A stretch of DNA of 6,885 bases from an uncultured Eubacteriaceae bacterium (GTDB lineage: Bacteria; Bacillota; Clostridia; Lachnospirales; CAG-274), in NCBI GenBank assembly GCA_938042265.1, contig CALIRN010000049.1, positions 1 through 6,885 on the forward strand, read 5' to 3'. Below the pieces are notes generated by a model, which worked only from the letters and a program-made list of their open reading frames with translations, did not search any database and was not told the DNA's origin. This document shows positions 5,485 to 6,885 of the stretch, one piece after another (position 1 is the first letter of the stretch; each line of letters opens with the position of its first letter). The translations under genes and the position numbers were made by a program.

Positions 5485-5493
5485 CGTAATACA
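5485..5493. repeat. Fourth, imperfect copy of the TGTAnTACA motif
   Basis: CGTAATACA at 5485-5493 abuts the stop codon of the NERD gene and mirrors TGTATTACA at 5442-5450. Between them GCAG/CTGC (5466-5477) forms a small inner stem, so the pair echoes the hairpin at 5081-5141. Confidence 0.35.
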
Positions 5494-6234
5494 TTACCAC
5501 TGTTTAGCCTTTAATTTATTATATAGCTCATCAACCTGCTCCGGCTGTAGTCTTGTTTCCATATATCTAATTTTATTCTCCAACGTTCTTTTTAACTCCC
5601 TGTTGTTGATAATCTTTAAATTATCGTTAGTGTTTGTAATTTTCTTTAATGTTGCATCATCACCAAAGGTAATTATTGATGTAATTTCTTTGTCAGTTCC
5701 TACAATATGGCGTAAATACTGTATATGCTTATAATTCTGTTTTATTGGATTGTAAAAGAAAAATTTTTTACCATTCTTAAATACTTGGCACCACTTTTCC
5801 GAAGTTTCATCGCCATATATCCAACCCTTAAAATTTTTACACTCAATTACATATAAACCGGTTTCGTGTATTAACAATAAATCAATTTCTGTTTTCTTGG
5901 CTGAATTTTTAGAATCCTCTACATATACATTAAAAAGAAATTTCTTGTATCCACTGATATTGCAAATATTCCTGTAGGCTGCATACTCCCCTGCCTTTCC
6001 CTTATCGATTATCATATCTTCATAGCTTGTGTGGGTTTCTTTATAATAGTCTGATTGCTCATAATCTAAATTTATTGGCTGCTTTTGTTTATATTCCTTT
6101 AATGCTGTTTTCTTTTTCTGCTGCTTTCTTTTTATCAATATTATTGCTATTACTATTAAAAAATATGGTAATAACGCTTTAAAAGCTTGTATTAGTATAA
6201 TAAACATATTTATATATATTGATGTATAATCCAT
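5494..6234 (-). CDS. Membrane-anchored NERD (nuclease-related) domain protein
   Basis: The 246-residue product has one N-terminal membrane segment (about residues 10-34), then a lysine-rich stretch (KRKQQKKK, so the C-terminus is cytoplasmic), a linker, and a NERD domain at about residues 77-190. The PD-(D/E)XK-like core is complete: Glu83 (GKAGEYAAY), Glu116 and Asp118 (TEIDLLLI), Glu131 and Lys133 (YVIECKNFKG), then NPIKQN with Gln166 and a downstream His170. NERD proteins are predicted nucleases, or DNA-binding relatives of them, and few have been tested. No partner domain (helicase, kinase or zinc finger) is fused. The ATG at 6234 follows AGGAG at about 10 nt. A perfect consensus promoter lies upstream. 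No clear terminator follows the stop, so read-through into the co-directional antisense RNA is possible. Codons are very A/T-rich, consistent with an accessory gene. Confidence 0.85.
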   Translation of the reverse strand: MDYTSIYINMFIILIQAFKALLPYFLIVIAIILIKRKQQKKKTALKEYKQKQPINLDYEQSDYYKETHTSYEDMIIDKGKAGEYAAYRNICNISGYKKFLFNVYVEDSKNSAKKTEIDLLLIHETGLYVIECKNFKGWIYGDETSEKWCQVFKNGKKFFFYNPIKQNYKHIQYLRHIVGTDKEITSIITFGDDATLKKITNTNDNLKIINNRELKRTLENKIRYMETRLQPEQVDELYNKLKAKQW

Positions 6235-6270
6235 TATTATTATCTCCTGAATTCTATTAGCTTAATAATT

Positions 6271-6316
6271 TACCTTATTTGTCAATATTTCACCTTATTT
6301 TTTAGTCAACACCTTA
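6271..6316. repeat. Three direct AAGGT repeats spaced 19-20 bp in the NERD gene leader
   Basis: On the minus strand TAAGGT occurs at 6277-6272, 6297-6292 and 6316-6311. The first two lie in longer AAATAAGGT copies (6280-6272 and 6300-6292), and a TTGAC lies upstream of each of these two, at slightly different distances. Helical-turn spacing downstream of the promoter suggests an operator array. An inverted AAGGTG is at 6416-6421, beyond the -35. Confidence 0.45.
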
Positions 6317-6341
6317 ATTCTAATTATTAATTTTATCATTT

Positions 6342-6370
6342 ATTATATCAAATTAAATTATTATTGTCAA
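6342..6370 (-). promoter_or_regulatory. Perfect consensus promoter of the NERD gene
   Basis: On the minus strand TTGACA (6370-6365), 17-nt spacer, TATAAT (6347-6342), also with TGA before the -10. It predicts strong transcription starting near 6335, with a 100-nt leader carrying the repeat array, so repression is likely. Confidence 0.75.
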
Positions 6371-6509
6371 AATTTATATTTTTTTATGTCGTTTTATGTT
6401 AGATATTAAATTATAAAGGTGATATTTATAAGCTTTATATTAGAGCATACTGATTTTATTACTACTGAAATATATATTATCTATGCTAATTATTATAAGT
6501 TTATGGAGC

Positions 6510-6560
6510 AAAAAAGGTTCTTTGTCAATAATTGAGAACGCCTAATTATTAACAAGAACC
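6510..6560 (-). terminator. Long near-perfect inverted repeat acting as minus-strand terminator
   Basis: The arm at 6516-6533 (GGTTCTTTGTCAATAATT) matches the arm at 6544-6560 in inverted form with one mismatch and one deleted base, loop of 10. On the minus strand the stem is followed by TTTTTT (6515-6510). The arm sequence also resembles ISL3-type insertion-sequence ends as I remember them, so two fused element ends are an alternative origin. Confidence 0.55.
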
Positions 6561-6761
6561 CTTATTTATTGATATAATTAACTTAGACCCTTTCAACACT
6601 CCCTTAATATGGTTTGGTCGCCTTTATTATAAAGTGTTTTTGTGAATTTATCCTCTTTTTTATTTAAAATAAATGTTTAGGTTTTTACCACAGCATTTAT
6701 TATATGGTCTTATAAGGCTCCTTATTATGGTGCCCTTTAAATTTATAAAAACACAAATAAA
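6561..6761. other. AT-rich stretch with no recognised gene
   Basis: No frame with a ribosome binding site is seen. There is a plus-strand promoter-like TTAACA, 18 nt, TATAAT (6549-6578) with nothing obvious behind it, and a short palindrome ATAAGG-ct-CCTTAT at 6712-6725. Confidence 0.4.
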
Positions 6762-6784
6762 AAAACCGCTATTTTAGCGGTTTT
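6762..6784 (-). terminator. Terminator after the tRNA
   Basis: Perfect 10-bp arms AAAACCGCTA (6762-6771) and TAGCGGTTTT (6775-6784), loop of 3, and on the minus strand the U run continues past the stem. It begins 3 nt after the tRNA end, so this is the last gene of its transcript. Confidence 0.8.
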
Positions 6785-6787
6785 CAG

Positions 6788-6860
6788 TGAGCCACCCGGG
6801 ATTCGAACCCGGGACCTCGTCCTTACCAAGGACGTGCTCTACCTGCTGAGCCATATCAGC
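6788..6860 (-). tRNA. tRNA-Thr (anticodon GGT) with a mismatched acceptor stem
   Basis: The 73-nt cloverleaf is numbered normally: D stem GCTC/GAGC, anticodon stem CGTCC/GGACG around loop TTGGTAA (anticodon GGT, Thr), T stem CCGGG/CCCGG around TTCGAAT. All three are perfect. The acceptor is not: 5' strand GCTGATA faces 3' strand GTGGCTC, leaving one pair of seven (G1-C72). A normal partner would be TATCAGC. CCA is not encoded. The 3' strand would suit a tRNA beginning GAGCCAC or GAGCCAT, as I recall for clostridial tRNA-Lys. It is therefore probably a fused, non-functional tRNA gene, though automated tools may report it as an ordinary tRNA-Thr. Confidence 0.8.
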
Positions 6861-6885
6861 AAATGAAGTTTTTGCCGAATTTTGA

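Noticed and set aside
6419..6535. 38-codon plus-strand frame beginning with GTG (MIFISFILEH...)
   Set aside because: There is no upstream ribosome binding site, and it ends within the inverted repeat at 6516-6533; probably chance in AT-rich DNA.
1..6885. CRISPR array or ribosomal RNA
   Set aside because: No regularly spaced identical repeats of 20-40 bp with unique spacers and no rRNA signature sequences were seen.

Overview
The window looks like a low-GC Firmicute of the Clostridia (Lachnospiraceae-like). The reasons are AT-rich intergenic DNA, strong AAGGAG-type ribosome binding sites, consensus sigma-A promoters, an [FeFe]-hydrogenase maturase (an anaerobe marker) and short CDS/terminator overlaps of Firmicute type. 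The assignment rests on gene content and style only, since no ribosomal RNA is present. Every clear protein gene and the tRNA lie on the minus strand, so the window reads biologically from right to left.

Left part (1-3172, minus strand). A consensus promoter (TTGACA, 17 nt, TATCAT) at 3144-3172 starts a tight three-gene operon: a small HD-domain phosphohydrolase, the radical-SAM maturase HydE, and quinolinate synthase NadA. The genes overlap or lie 4 nt apart. HydE and NadA are both oxygen-sensitive [4Fe-4S] enzymes. Neither the usual partners of HydE (HydF, HydG, hydrogenase) nor those of NadA (NadB, NadC) are in the window. Beyond nadA there is a roughly 420-nt non-coding stretch, and then the first 52 codons of a membrane-anchored, sensor-like protein that runs off the left edge.

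Middle (3230-4891, minus strand). A promoter at 4863-4891 drives an SPL-family radical SAM protein. After 20 nt comes a Cof-type HAD phosphatase that is clearly a pseudogene: it has two frameshifts, a lost middle block, a nonsense codon and two missing catalytic aspartates.

Right part (about 4920-6885) looks like an accessory strip next to a tRNA. It holds a compact candidate type I toxin-antitoxin locus (5217-5451). This is a 23-residue hydrophobic peptide on the plus strand, convergent with an antisense RNA of about 86 nt on the minus strand, and each strand's hairpin can terminate one of the two transcripts. Odd-centred palindromes TTGTAWTACAA flank the locus, and one covers the -35 region of the antisense promoter. 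To the right are a membrane-anchored NERD nuclease-like protein with a perfect consensus promoter and 20-bp-spaced repeats in its leader, a long inverted repeat that doubles as a minus-strand terminator, and a tRNA-Thr(GGT). In that tRNA the 3' acceptor strand does not match the 5' strand, as if two tRNA genes had been fused. The best candidates for something undescribed are the small-RNA/peptide locus with its palindromes and the chimeric tRNA.
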